The notes beneath the pieces are model-generated. The model had not been told where the DNA came from. It searched no databases and was given only the letters and a program-made list of their open reading frames with translations. DNA of 64,000 bases, taken from assembly GCF_000192745.1 (NCBI RefSeq), contig NC_015259.1:4417001-4481000 (forward strand), given 5' to 3'. This stretch comes from Polymorphum gilvum SL003B-26A1. Lineage in GTDB: Bacteria; Pseudomonadota; Alphaproteobacteria; Rhizobiales; Stappiaceae. Position 1 is the stretch's first letter. Each line of letters opens with the position of its first letter. The translations under genes were made by a program, and so were the position numbers. Of the stretch, positions 53,713-61,943 are shown piece after piece.

Positions 53713-54498
53713 ATGACAAGCAGGCTCGATTCTCTGCGCGCCACCGTCCGCGAGCTCTACTACGGCGCCTCGTCCAGGGCGACGGCGTGGCGCTACATGC
53801 TGCTCGTCTTCGACCTGATCACCATCAGCTATTTCGTCGTAGCATCGATGCTCGATCCCGAACGGGCACATCACGAAGTCGACTACGCCATCGCGGCTGT
53901 GCTGGCGACCGACTACGTCGCGCGAATGCTCGCGGCCAACCGGGCGAGCCGCTACGTGCTGAGCTTCACCTCGTTCGCCGACATGGTCGTCATCTTTTCC
54001 TTGCTCGCTCCGGCCTTCGTCGACAATCTCGGCTTCCTGCGGGTGGTGCGCATGCTGCGGTTGATGCGGTCCTATCACCTGCTGAAGGAACTGCGCGAAG
54101 GCTCGCACTGGTTCAGGCGCAACGAGGACATCATCCAGTCGTCGATCAATCTCGTCGTATTCCTGTTCGTCGTCACGGCCCTCGTCTATGTGGTCGAGGT
54201 GCACCAGAACGACGAGATCAACACCTATCTCGACGCGCTCTATTTCACGGTCACCACGCTGACGACGACCGGATTCGGAGACATTACCATGACCGACAGC
54301 GCGGGCCGACTGCTCGCGGTCGGAATCATGATCATCGGCGTCGCGCTGTTCCTGCGCCTGATTCAGACCATCTTCCGACCGGCCAAGGTGAAATACGCCT
54401 GCCCCGACTGTGGCCTCAACCGCCACGACCCGGACGCGGTCCATTGCAAGCACTGCGGTCGCGTGCTGAACATCCCGACCACGGGCGAATGGACCTAG
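53713..54498 (+). CDS. Voltage-sensor K+ channel-like protein with C-terminal zinc ribbon
   Basis: A 261-residue six-helix channel subunit. S4-like voltage sensor FLRVVRMLRLMRSYHLLKEL (about 113-132, Arg every third or fourth position), pore helix and selectivity filter TVTTLTTTGFGDITM (about 189-203; TTGFGD is a K+-type filter), then S6 LLAVGIMIIGVALFLRLIQ. The short cytosolic tail carries a zinc ribbon, CPDCGLNRHDPDAVHCKHCG, in place of the TrkA-N domain. A tetrameric potassium channel is likely. ATG 53713 is preferred over TTG at 53677. Confidence 0.9.
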   Translation: MTSRLDSLRATVRELYYGASSRATAWRYMLLVFDLITISYFVVASMLDPERAHHEVDYAIAAVLATDYVARMLAANRASRYVLSFTSFADMVVIFSLLAPAFVDNLGFLRVVRMLRLMRSYHLLKELREGSHWFRRNEDIIQSSINLVVFLFVVTALVYVVEVHQNDEINTYLDALYFTVTTLTTTGFGDITMTDSAGRLLAVGIMIIGVALFLRLIQTIFRPAKVKYACPDCGLNRHDPDAVHCKHCGRVLNIPTTGEWT

Positions 54499-54621
54499 CG
54501 CTCCTGACGAAAGCGTGACCGGGCGCACCATGGCCCTTGCGCCGACCCGGCTTGACCGGCCGGCGCCGCGGCCCTCATCTGCAAGCCAGCATCGCAATCA
54601 GGGGCATCTCGAAAGACAGCC

Positions 54622-56235
54622 ATGACCACCGGCGCCGATCTGATCGCCAAGAAACTCCACGCTGCCGGCTGTCGGCACGCCTTCGGCATTCCCGGCGGCG
54701 AGGTGCTGGCGCTGATGGACGCGCTCGACCGGGCGGGCCTTGCCTTCGCGCTGGTCAAGCACGAGAACGCCGGCGGCTTCATGGCCGAGGGGACATGGCA
54801 TGCCACAGGCGCGCCCGGCGTGCTGCTGGCCACCCTCGGCCCCGGCGTCGCGAATGCCGTCAACGTCGTCGCCAATGCCTTCCAGGACCGGGTACCGCTG
54901 ATCTTCCTAACCGGGTGCGTCGACGCTGCGGAAGCGGAGACCTACACGCATCAGGTGTTCGATCACCAACAGTTGCTGCGGCCCATCGTCAAGGCGAGCT
55001 TCCGCGCCGCGCCGGGCGCGCTCGCAGCCATGATGGACAAGGCGATCGCGCTGGCGCAGTCCGGCCAGCCGGGACCGGTGCATGTCGACGTGCCGATCGG
55101 CGTCGCGGAAAGCGAGGCCGCCGAGCCGATCCGTCCGGCACCGACCGTTGCCCCGATCCCGCAAACGCAACCCTGCGGGCGCGAACTTGCCGCGGCGCGC
55201 GCCCTGTTCGCCGGCGCAAGGCGGCCGATCGCGATCGCCGGCGTCGACGCGGTCAACGAGGACGCGGGTGCCGCCATTTCCGCCTTCTGCCGGCGCCATG
55301 GCGTGCCGCTGGTCACCACCTACAAGGGCAAGGGGCTGATGGACGAGGCCGACCCGCTGGCGCTCGGCGGCGCCGGCCTGTCGCCCAAGGCAGACGCTAT
55401 CCTGCTGCCGCTGATCCGGCAGAGCGACTGCATCCTGCTTGTCGGCTACGATCCGATCGAGATGCGGATCAACTGGAGAAACCCGTGGCCGGCCGACGCG
55501 CCGGTGGTCGAGGTGACGCCGGTGCTGCGCACGCACGGCATGCACGCCGTCCGCCACACACTCGCCGGCGGGGTCGCCGCGTCGCTCGCCCTGCTGTCGG
55601 AGGCGCGCGGGCCGGCGAATGCTTGGCCCGACGGCGCGCCGGGCGTAGCGCGTGCCGCGCTGCAGGAGGCTTTCTCCGCCGAGCCCTCTGGCTGGGGCCC
55701 CGCGACGGTGATCCACACGCTGCGCGCGGCGCTGCCCGAGGCGACCGTGGCCACCGCCGACAGCGGCGCGCACCGCATCCTCGCCAGCCAGATCTGGCGC
55801 TGCGCTGCCCCGCGCGGGATGCTGCAATCCTCGGCGCTGTGCACCATGGCCTGCGCGCTGCCGCTCGCCATGGGGCACCGGCTGGCACAATCGCAGGCGC
55901 CGGTGGTGGTGTTCGTCGGCGACGCGGGGCTGGAAATGGGCCTCGGCGAACTCGCCACCCTGCGCGATCTGAAGCTCCCCGTCATCGTCTGCGTCCTGGT
56001 CGACTCCAGCCTGGCGCTGATCGAACTGAAGCAGCGGTCGACCCAACGACCCAACGTCGGCGTCGATTTCGGCGAGACCGACTTCCCCGCGCTGGCCCGC
56101 GGCTTCGGCGGCCACGGCGTGTGGATCGAGGATCGCGACACGCTCGCCCGCGAGGCCGAGGCCGCGCTTGCGCGCGACAGCTTCACCCTGCTCGCCTGCC
56201 GCATCCCGCGCCGCGCCTACGACGGCTTGATCTGA
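54622..56235 (+). CDS. Thiamine-pyrophosphate-dependent enzyme (acetolactate-synthase-like)
   Basis: A 537-residue TPP enzyme of the acetolactate synthase/benzoylformate decarboxylase group. The N-terminal PYR domain has HAFGIPGGEVLALMDALD and the catalytic Glu in VKHENAGGFMAEG, with LLATLGPGVANAVN. The central domain has ARRPIAIAGVDAVNEDAGA. The C-terminal PP domain has the TPP-binding VVFVGDAGLEMGLGELATLR. The true substrate is uncertain; no ilvN small subunit is nearby, so it is probably not the biosynthetic acetolactate synthase. It ends just before the minus-strand terminator. Confidence 0.88.
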   Translation: MTTGADLIAKKLHAAGCRHAFGIPGGEVLALMDALDRAGLAFALVKHENAGGFMAEGTWHATGAPGVLLATLGPGVANAVNVVANAFQDRVPLIFLTGCVDAAEAETYTHQVFDHQQLLRPIVKASFRAAPGALAAMMDKAIALAQSGQPGPVHVDVPIGVAESEAAEPIRPAPTVAPIPQTQPCGRELAAARALFAGARRPIAIAGVDAVNEDAGAAISAFCRRHGVPLVTTYKGKGLMDEADPLALGGAGLSPKADAILLPLIRQSDCILLVGYDPIEMRINWRNPWPADAPVVEVTPVLRTHGMHAVRHTLAGGVAASLALLSEARGPANAWPDGAPGVARAALQEAFSAEPSGWGPATVIHTLRAALPEATVATADSGAHRILASQIWRCAAPRGMLQSSALCTMACALPLAMGHRLAQSQAPVVVFVGDAGLEMGLGELATLRDLKLPVIVCVLVDSSLALIELKQRSTQRPNVGVDFGETDFPALARGFGGHGVWIEDRDTLAREAEAALARDSFTLLACRIPRRAYDGLI

Positions 56236-56253
56236 CAGCCTCGGCCGGCGACC

Positions 56254-56284
56254 AAAAACAAAGAGGGCCGCATGCGCGGCCCTC
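56254..56284 (-). terminator. Rho-independent terminator of the small minus-strand gene
   Basis: Nine-base-pair perfect stem GAGGGCCGC/GCGGCCCTC with loop GCAT on the minus strand, followed in minus-strand direction by TTTGTTTTT (56262-56254). It lies about 30 bp after the stop of the 31-residue ORF. Confidence 0.88.
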
Positions 56285-56314
56285 CCGTGAGATCGATGCG
56301 ACCTCGGGTCCGGA

Positions 56315-56410
56315 TCAGATCCCGGCGAAAATTCCTGCTGCCAGAGGCTGCTCCAGCACCACGATTTCCCGCCCAGACGCCAGGGCCGCTCTCGGGGTCT
56401 CACTCGACAT
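56315..56410 (-). CDS. 31-residue small protein or peptide, unknown function
   Basis: A short ORF of 31 codons preceded by an almost ideal ribosome-binding site (AAAGGAGGTGAG, seven bases between GGAGG and the ATG at 56410) and followed by a strong terminator. The peptide begins MSSETPRAALASGREI and ends VVLEQPLAAGIFAGI: a charged N-terminal half and a hydrophobic, Gly/Ala-rich C-terminus. It has no Cys and no Glu-Tyr pair, so it is not PqqA-like. It lies 122 bp downstream of the YeeE/YedE transporter gene on the same strand and could share its transcript. A small membrane-associated protein, a modified-peptide precursor or a leader peptide are all possible. Confidence 0.6.
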   Translation of the reverse strand: MSSETPRAALASGREIVVLEQPLAAGIFAGI

Positions 56411-56531
56411 GGGCTCACCTCCTTTCGGTTGTTGCAGACAAATCCAGCTTAGCCGATGCCGGCCGCGACGCAATCGGCAATTCGGCGGAGGCGGACCGGC
56501 CGTCTGAACGGAGAAGGGCGTGGACGCCCGC

Positions 56532-57686
56532 TCAGCCCATTCCGAGCTTGAGGCGCAGGCGCGTGCCGGTCAGGCTGCCGGCGAAGGCGAACAGGGCCCA
56601 CAGCCAGCCGTGCATCGATCCGGAGACGATGCCGCCCAGGTAGGCGCCGATGTTGCAGCCGAAGGCGAGGCGCGCGCCGTAGCCCATCAGCAGGCCGCCG
56701 ACGATGGCGGTGAGCACGTCGCGGCGCGACAGCGACCACAGCGGTGCGAACTTGCCGGCAAGCGCGGCAGCTGCCATGGCGCCGAAGATGATGCCGAAGT
56801 CCATCACCGAGGTGGCATCTCGCAGCACGCTGCCCTCGATGGCGGCGACCTGGCCGGACCAGTAGGGCCAGTCGGTGACCGGGACGCCGATCGCGTGGAA
56901 GGCCTTGGCGCCCCACAGGGCGAAGGCGGAGGTAATGCCCCAGGGCCGGCCGACGACCAGGAAGGTGAGGATGCCGACGACGGCGAGCATCAGCGCGCCA
57001 GCCATCGGCGACCAGGGGCCGGCCAGCAGGGATTCGGTGCGCCGTGCCGGCACCAGACGGCCATGAGCGCGCTTCTCGATCACCACCGTGGCCAGGGCGA
57101 GCAGGCCGAGGACGGCGGCGGTGACCAGAAACGCCCAGTGAGGGCCGAGGTCCTGGACCAGCGAATAGGCGGGCAGGGCCGGCAGCCGGTTCCACAGATG
57201 CAGGTGAGCGGTGGCGACGACCGAGCCGAGGATGAAGGCGACGAGCGTGACGACCATGCGCGTCGAGCCGCCGCCGGCGGTGAACAGCGTTCCGGAGCCG
57301 CAGCCGCCGCCCAGTTGCATGCCGAGGCCGAACATGAAGGCGCCGACGACGCCAGCAACGCCGAAGGGGAACACGAAGGCGCCGGTCGGCCAGCCGATCT
57401 CCGCGCCCCAGGCGATCAGCGGGAAGGAGACGGCGGCGGTCAGCAGGATGAGCACGAACTGGGCACGCAGCCCGGTGCCGCGCCGCTCGGTGACGATGTG
57501 GCGCCAGGCGGCTGTGAAGCCGAAGCTAGCGTGATAGAGCGACAGGCCGGCCAGGCCGCCGATCAGCGCGGCGCCAGCCATCTTCGGCCCGGCCACTGCC
57601 CAGGCGCCATAGGTGACGAGGGCAAGACCGGACAGCGCCGCGGCGAAAACGATCTTCTGCGAGGATGAGGTCGATACAGCTTCCAT
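56532..57686 (-). CDS. YeeE/YedE-family sulfur transporter (TsuA-like)
   Basis: A 384-residue membrane protein with about ten helices and the two Cys-containing pore motifs of the family: MQLGGGCGSGTLFTAGGGST in the first half and ARLAFGCNIGAYLGGIVSGS near the end. Thiosulfate-uptake TsuA proteins show the same GGGCGSGTL and GCNIGAY blocks, so import of thiosulfate or a related sulfur compound is likely. No TusA-like (YeeD) gene is adjacent. The start at 57686 (MEAVSTSSSQ) is the last ATG before the first helix, although no strong ribosome-binding site is visible. Confidence 0.92.
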   Translation of the reverse strand: MEAVSTSSSQKIVFAAALSGLALVTYGAWAVAGPKMAGAALIGGLAGLSLYHASFGFTAAWRHIVTERRGTGLRAQFVLILLTAAVSFPLIAWGAEIGWPTGAFVFPFGVAGVVGAFMFGLGMQLGGGCGSGTLFTAGGGSTRMVVTLVAFILGSVVATAHLHLWNRLPALPAYSLVQDLGPHWAFLVTAAVLGLLALATVVIEKRAHGRLVPARRTESLLAGPWSPMAGALMLAVVGILTFLVVGRPWGITSAFALWGAKAFHAIGVPVTDWPYWSGQVAAIEGSVLRDATSVMDFGIIFGAMAAAALAGKFAPLWSLSRRDVLTAIVGGLLMGYGARLAFGCNIGAYLGGIVSGSMHGWLWALFAFAGSLTGTRLRLKLGMG

Positions 57687-57949
57687 GCGATCAGGATTTA
57701 GGGCCTGGCCAAGGCGCGAGCAAGCAAAGCGCTTCCATGGAACCGACCGCGTGTGGAAAGCGTTTGCGCGAAAACCGGCCCGGCGGAAAACCGACGCGGA
57801 CACCGCATTGTGTGTTGCGCGTCATCGGCCGGTTTCCGACCTTTGGCACGATGCCAAGGCTTGGGGGGCGCGCTCCCGCATGCCCGGCGGCAGCCGGGTC
57901 ATGCCGCCTGCAACAGCCGGCCGACCACCGGCGAACCGAAGGACCGACG

Positions 57950-59335
57950 ATGCGCCTGAGCGACCAGTTCGGATACGACGTCACGCTCGCGGACCGGGAG
58001 GCCCTGGCGTCCTGGAACGCGGCGGTGACCGCGTTCCTCGCCCATGGCCGGACGACGCCGGTCCATCTCGCAGATGCGCTCGCGCGTGCGCCCGACTTCG
58101 CTCTCGGCCATGCCGCACGCGGCCTGTTCCTGCTGCTGCTTGCGCGGCGCGAACTGGTCGCCCCGGCGCGCGAGGCACTTCGCAGTGCCGAGCGCGCGCA
58201 GCAGGCCCGGCCCGTGACCCGACGCGAGGTGGCCGTGACGGCGGCGCTGCGCGACTGGCTCGACGGCTGGCCGTCGGCAGCCGCCGACCGGCTCGACCGG
58301 GCGCTGGCCGAGGCGCCGACGGACGCTTTCCTGCTCAAGCTCGTGCATGCGATCCGCTTTCTGATCGGCGACGCGCGCGGCATGCGCGCCTCGATCGAGG
58401 CGGTGCTGCCGGCCTATCGGGAGGGCCATCCGGCCTTCGGCTACGTGCTCGGCTGCCATGCCTTCGCGCTGGAGGAGACCGGGGACCACGACCGCGCGGA
58501 ACGCGCCGGACGGCGCGGTCTCGGCCTTGCGCCCGACGACGCCTGGGGCCTGCATGCGGTCGCCCATGTCCACGACATGACCGGGCGTGCCGAGGACGGC
58601 ATCCGCTGGCTGGAGGCGCACCCGCACGGCTGGGCCCACTGCAACAATTTCGGCTATCACGTCTGGTGGCACCTGGCGCTGCTGCATCTCGACCGCGGCG
58701 ACACGGGCAAGGCGCTTGAGCTTTACGACATGGAAATCCGGCGCGAGCGCACCGACGACTTCCGCGACATCGCCAACGCGGTGTCGCTGCTGGTCCGGCT
58801 TGAGCTCGCCGGCGTCGACGCCGGCACGCGCTGGGAGGATCTGGCGCAGCTGTCGGACCGGCGCGCGGAAGACGGCTGCAGCGTGTTCGCCGACCTGCAC
58901 TACCTGATGGCGCTGCAGGCCGGCGGCCGGCGGCCCGGCGCCGAACGGCTGATCGCCGGCCTGGCGCGCCGGGCGGCGGAGACCGAGGGCGACATGGCCC
59001 GGGCGGCGGCGCGGGCGGGCCTGCCGACGGCGCTGGCGCTTGAACAGTACCGAAAGGGCAACTACGCCTCAGCCTATTTCGGCCTGCTGTCGGTGCGCGA
59101 GGCGTTGCCGGCGATCGGCGGCTCGCATGCCCAACGCGACGTGTTCGAACGGCTGACCGTCGAGGCGGCGCTGCGCGCCGGCCTTGCCCATGAGGCGGAA
59201 GACCTGCTCGCCGACCGCACGCGCCGGCGCGGCGGCCTCGACGGCTTCGCCGAATGCCGCCTCGAGATCTGCGCGCGCATGCGCCGCGCCGCGCTGGTGA
59301 TGCAGGACGAGCGCCTGCGTGCCGGCCCGGGTTGA
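57950..59335 (+). CDS. TPR-repeat protein of the TTC38 family
   Basis: A 461-residue helical protein resembling tetratricopeptide repeat protein 38. Repeats are visible at FALGHAARGLFLLLLARREL, DAFLLKLVHAIRFLIGDARG and GYVLGCHAFALEETGDHDRA. The TTC38-type core is WGLHAVAHVHDMTGRAEDGI, WAHCNNFGYHVWWHLALLHL and DRGDTGKALELYDMEIRRER. The family is widespread in bacteria and eukaryotes without a defined function. GAAGGA lies seven bases before the ATG. It is followed by opgC after 64 bp. Confidence 0.88.
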   Translation: MRLSDQFGYDVTLADREALASWNAAVTAFLAHGRTTPVHLADALARAPDFALGHAARGLFLLLLARRELVAPAREALRSAERAQQARPVTRREVAVTAALRDWLDGWPSAAADRLDRALAEAPTDAFLLKLVHAIRFLIGDARGMRASIEAVLPAYREGHPAFGYVLGCHAFALEETGDHDRAERAGRRGLGLAPDDAWGLHAVAHVHDMTGRAEDGIRWLEAHPHGWAHCNNFGYHVWWHLALLHLDRGDTGKALELYDMEIRRERTDDFRDIANAVSLLVRLELAGVDAGTRWEDLAQLSDRRAEDGCSVFADLHYLMALQAGGRRPGAERLIAGLARRAAETEGDMARAAARAGLPTALALEQYRKGNYASAYFGLLSVREALPAIGGSHAQRDVFERLTVEAALRAGLAHEAEDLLADRTRRRGGLDGFAECRLEICARMRRAALVMQDERLRAGPG

Positions 59336-59399
59336 CCGCACCGGCCCGCGGGACTATCGAGACCCTCCGCGCACCGCCCCCAGCGAGGACGAAGCAAGC

Positions 59400-60665
59400 G
59401 TGACCGTTTCTGCCCCAGCCCTCCGCCAGCGCGATCCGCGCCTCGACTTCTTCCGCGGCCTCGGGATGTTCATCATCTTCATCGCGCATGTGCCGTGGAA
59501 CTGGCTGACGCTGTGGATTCCGGCCCGCTTCGGCTTTTCCGACGCGACCGAGATCTTCGTCTTCTGTTCGGGCATGGCCTCGGCGCTGGCCTTCGGCAAG
59601 GTGTTCGACGAGCGCGGCTGGGGCATGGGCGTCGCGCGCGTCGCCCACCGCATGTGGCAGGTCTACTGGGCGCATATCGGGCAGATCCTGCTGCTGGTCG
59701 CCGGGCTGGTCGCACTGCAGGAGAGCGGTTACCTGCAGCGCTGCTGCGGGCTCACGGAGGACTATGTCGCCAGCCTCAACATGCGGCTCCTGTTCGAGCG
59801 AACCGGCGAGGCGCTGCCAGGGCTGTTCACCCTGACCTGGGTGCCCAACTACTTCGACATCCTGCCGATGTACATCGTCATCCTCGCCCTGCTGCCGGCG
59901 GTGATGCTGGCCGCCAAGGCGGGCCGCGGCGCGGTGTTCGCCCTGTGCGGCGGCCTGTGGCTGCTCGCCAGCCTCGGCCACCTGTCGCTGCCGGCCGAGC
60001 CGTGGTCGGACCGGCCGTGGTTCTTCAACCCCTTCGCCTGGCAACTGGTGTTCTTCACCGGCTTCGCCTTCATGCGCGGCTGGATCCCGGCTCCGCCGGT
60101 CGACCGGCGGCTGGTCGCCCTCGCCGTCGCCGTCGTGGTCGCAAGCGTACCCTTTGCCTATTTCCGCATCCTCGACGGCTCGCCGGCCCTGATGGCGCTG
60201 CGCACAGCCATCGAGCCGCTGTGGATCAAGACCGAGTTCGGCCTCCTGCGCTACGTCCATTTCCTGGCCCTCGCCTACCTCGCCTGGGCGGCAGCGGGCG
60301 AGCGCGGTCGCCGGCTAGTCGGCCACGGCCGGCTGTGGGACGGCTTCGTGCGCGTCGTCCAGAAGGTCGGCCAGCAGTCGCTGGCGGTCTTCCTGGCGAG
60401 CCTAGTGCTGGCGCAAACCGTCGCCATCCTGCGCGACATGGTCTGGGGCCGCGGCGAGGTCTGGCCGCAGATCCTGTCCAACCTCGGCGGCTTTGCCGGC
60501 CTGATCGCGGTCGCCTACACGGTCGCCTGGTTCAAGAGCAGCCCGTGGAAGCGGCCGGCCTCGGCGCGCGACCTGCTGCCGGCGGGAACCAAGACGACGC
60601 GCGCCGGACCGGCCGTCGGCGCCAGAAGCGGCCTCACCGGCGTTCCGGCCTCACCAGAGCGCTGA
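59400..60665 (+). CDS. OpgC-domain membrane protein
   Basis: A 421-residue polytopic membrane acyltransferase-like protein with about ten helices. OpgC signature: RDPRLDFFRGLGMFIIFIAH, the ATEIFVFCSGMASALAFG block, and VPNYFDILPMYIVILALLPA. OpgC transfers succinyl residues to periplasmic glucans; in Hyphomicrobiales several OpgC-like proteins modify cyclic glucans or other polysaccharides. The start is GTG at 59400 with GAGGA about ten bases upstream. A perfect hairpin lies 39 bp after the stop. Confidence 0.92.
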   Translation: MTVSAPALRQRDPRLDFFRGLGMFIIFIAHVPWNWLTLWIPARFGFSDATEIFVFCSGMASALAFGKVFDERGWGMGVARVAHRMWQVYWAHIGQILLLVAGLVALQESGYLQRCCGLTEDYVASLNMRLLFERTGEALPGLFTLTWVPNYFDILPMYIVILALLPAVMLAAKAGRGAVFALCGGLWLLASLGHLSLPAEPWSDRPWFFNPFAWQLVFFTGFAFMRGWIPAPPVDRRLVALAVAVVVASVPFAYFRILDGSPALMALRTAIEPLWIKTEFGLLRYVHFLALAYLAWAAAGERGRRLVGHGRLWDGFVRVVQKVGQQSLAVFLASLVLAQTVAILRDMVWGRGEVWPQILSNLGGFAGLIAVAYTVAWFKSSPWKRPASARDLLPAGTKTTRAGPAVGARSGLTGVPASPER

Positions 60666-60703
60666 ACCAGAGCGCTGAACCGGGGCGCTGAGCCCGCAAA
60701 CGA

Positions 60704-60729
60704 CGACGCCGGCCCGAAGGCCGGCGTCG
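60704..60729. terminator. Perfect hairpin between convergent genes
   Basis: Eleven-base-pair stem CGACGCCGGCC/GGCCGGCGTCG with CGAA tetraloop, between the opgC-like and DUF1150 gene ends. Likely a bidirectional transcription end or mRNA stabiliser; T-runs are absent. Confidence 0.6.
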
Positions 60730-60753
60730 GAAGACATCACCACGGCGCCCGCG

Positions 60754-61026
60754 TCAGTGGACGCTGACGGTGTGCAGCTCGTTCTCGAAAGCGTTGGCGA
60801 GCGCCGCCTCGCGGCTGTCGGCGACCACGATCGGTGTGCCGTCTGCGTTGAGCAGCGCCCACAGCTTCATGCCGCCTGCGACCCTGGGCGCGCCCGGAAA
60901 CAGGCGAGACAGGTCCTCCGAGCGGATCTCGCGCACATAGGCCACCGTGCCGGTGCCGAGCTGCGCCAGGATTTCGGGCGTCATGGTGCGCGACTGGTCG
61001 CCGCGCGGATCACATTCACGCGTCAT
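60754..61026 (-). CDS. DUF1150 family protein
   Basis: A 90-residue protein with the DUF1150 pattern MTPEILAQLGTGTVAYVREI, then SEDLSRLFPG, KLWALLNADGTPIVVADSRE and AALANAFENELHTVSVH. It nearly always follows an Hsp20 gene in Alphaproteobacteria, as here (43-bp gap), and is thought to belong to the heat-shock response, without a proven activity. The start at 61026 has GGAG nine bases upstream; the ATG 14 codons later has none. Confidence 0.93.
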   Translation of the reverse strand: MTRECDPRGDQSRTMTPEILAQLGTGTVAYVREIRSEDLSRLFPGAPRVAGGMKLWALLNADGTPIVVADSREAALANAFENELHTVSVH

Positions 61027-61069
61027 GCTTGGTTCTCCAATCCTGAGGGGCCGGAAGGCCGGGCGGGAC

Positions 61070-61504
61070 TCAATCGCGCGCCGTGATCTCGATCTTGCGC
61101 ACGATGCGCTCGGGCTGGGGTCGGACGAGATCGATCGACAGAAGGCCGTCCTTCAGGTCCGCGCCGAGGATCTCGATTCCCTCGGCCAGCACGAAGGCAC
61201 GCTGGAACTGACGGGCCGCGATGCCGCGATGGAGATACTGGCGGCTCTTGTCGTCGACCTGCCGGCCTCGGATCACGAGCTGGCGCTCCTCCACCGACAC
61301 ATCGAGCTGGTCGCGGGTAAAGCCGGCCACCGCAAGCGTGATGCGGATCACCTCGCCGTGCTCGTCCGACTTGGGCAGACGCTCGATGTTATAGGGCGGA
61401 TAGCCGTCATTGGCGGCCTTCGAGACCCGATCCAGCACCCGCTCGATGTCGTCGAAGCCGAGCATGAACGGGCTTGAAAACGCAGACATACGCGTCATCG
61501 TCAA
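61070..61504 (-). CDS. Small heat-shock protein (Hsp20 family)
   Basis: A 144-residue alpha-crystallin-type chaperone. The N-terminus MSAFSSPFMLGFDDIERVLD is typical of rhizobial class B-like sHsps. The alpha-crystallin core (about 37-130) has YPPYNIERLPKSDEHGEVIR, AVAGFTRDQLDVSVEERQLV, QYLHRGIAARQFQRAFVLAE and GADLKDGLLSIDLVRPQPE. It holds unfolding proteins. GAGGA lies eight bases before the ATG, and an RpoH-like promoter is seen about 80 bp upstream. It forms an operon with the DUF1150 gene. Confidence 0.95.
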   Translation of the reverse strand: MTMTRMSAFSSPFMLGFDDIERVLDRVSKAANDGYPPYNIERLPKSDEHGEVIRITLAVAGFTRDQLDVSVEERQLVIRGRQVDDKSRQYLHRGIAARQFQRAFVLAEGIEILGADLKDGLLSIDLVRPQPERIVRKIEITARD

Positions 61505-61583
61505 AGTCCTCTGTCAAGCGACCTTGAGACCCGGACCCTTTCAAGGCATCCGGACCGGGGTGCCATCACCCCGTTTCGAACTG

Positions 61584-61614
61584 GAATATGGCAACTGGGG
61601 GACAAGGTTTCAAG
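61584..61614 (-). promoter_or_regulatory. Probable RpoH (sigma-32) promoter of hsp20
   Basis: On the minus strand, CTTGAAA (61614-61608), a 16-bp spacer, then CCATATTC (61591-61584). This resembles the alphaproteobacterial heat-shock consensus and precedes a roughly 75-bp leader that can fold (CGGGGTG/CACCCCG, 61573-61555) and might include a thermosensor. Confidence 0.5.
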
Positions 61615-61943
61615 CGACCCTGCGCGGCTAGCAAGCCGGCTTGACGACGCGTCGCGGGCGTCTAGTATCCGCCTGCCCAACCATGTGCGGCCAGGGGGTT
61701 CCGCCGGCAAAGCCGGGCAGAACCGAGCGCCGATATGAGCCCCGACAGTCAGACACCTGAAAGGCACCGAGACCCTGGCGGGATGGGGACAGCTGCGCGC
61801 GGTTTTCCGCCCGCATCCCGCTGCGGTTCTTCGAACCGGTCACGACGATTTCAGGTCGGTCCGACCCGTCCCCGTCGTTATCCAGAGAGATGGCGGGGCG
61901 CGGCGGCGCGCGTCTTCAACCTTGCCGCTCTCAGGTGTCACGC
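61615..61943. other. Intergenic region between hsp20 and the EamA transporter
   Basis: About 330 bases without a supportable gene. It should contain the promoter of the EamA transporter gene, but I cannot name clear -35/-10 boxes. Confidence 0.4.

Noticed and set aside
54622-56235. The TPP enzyme as the biosynthetic acetolactate synthase large subunit IlvB
   Set aside because: No adjacent small subunit, and the sequence is shorter and more divergent than IlvB proteins.
56315-56410. The 31-residue ORF considered as pqqA or another known modified-peptide precursor
   Set aside because: It lacks the Glu-x-x-x-Tyr pair of PqqA and any Cys or Thr/Ser-rich core, and no maturation enzyme is encoded nearby.
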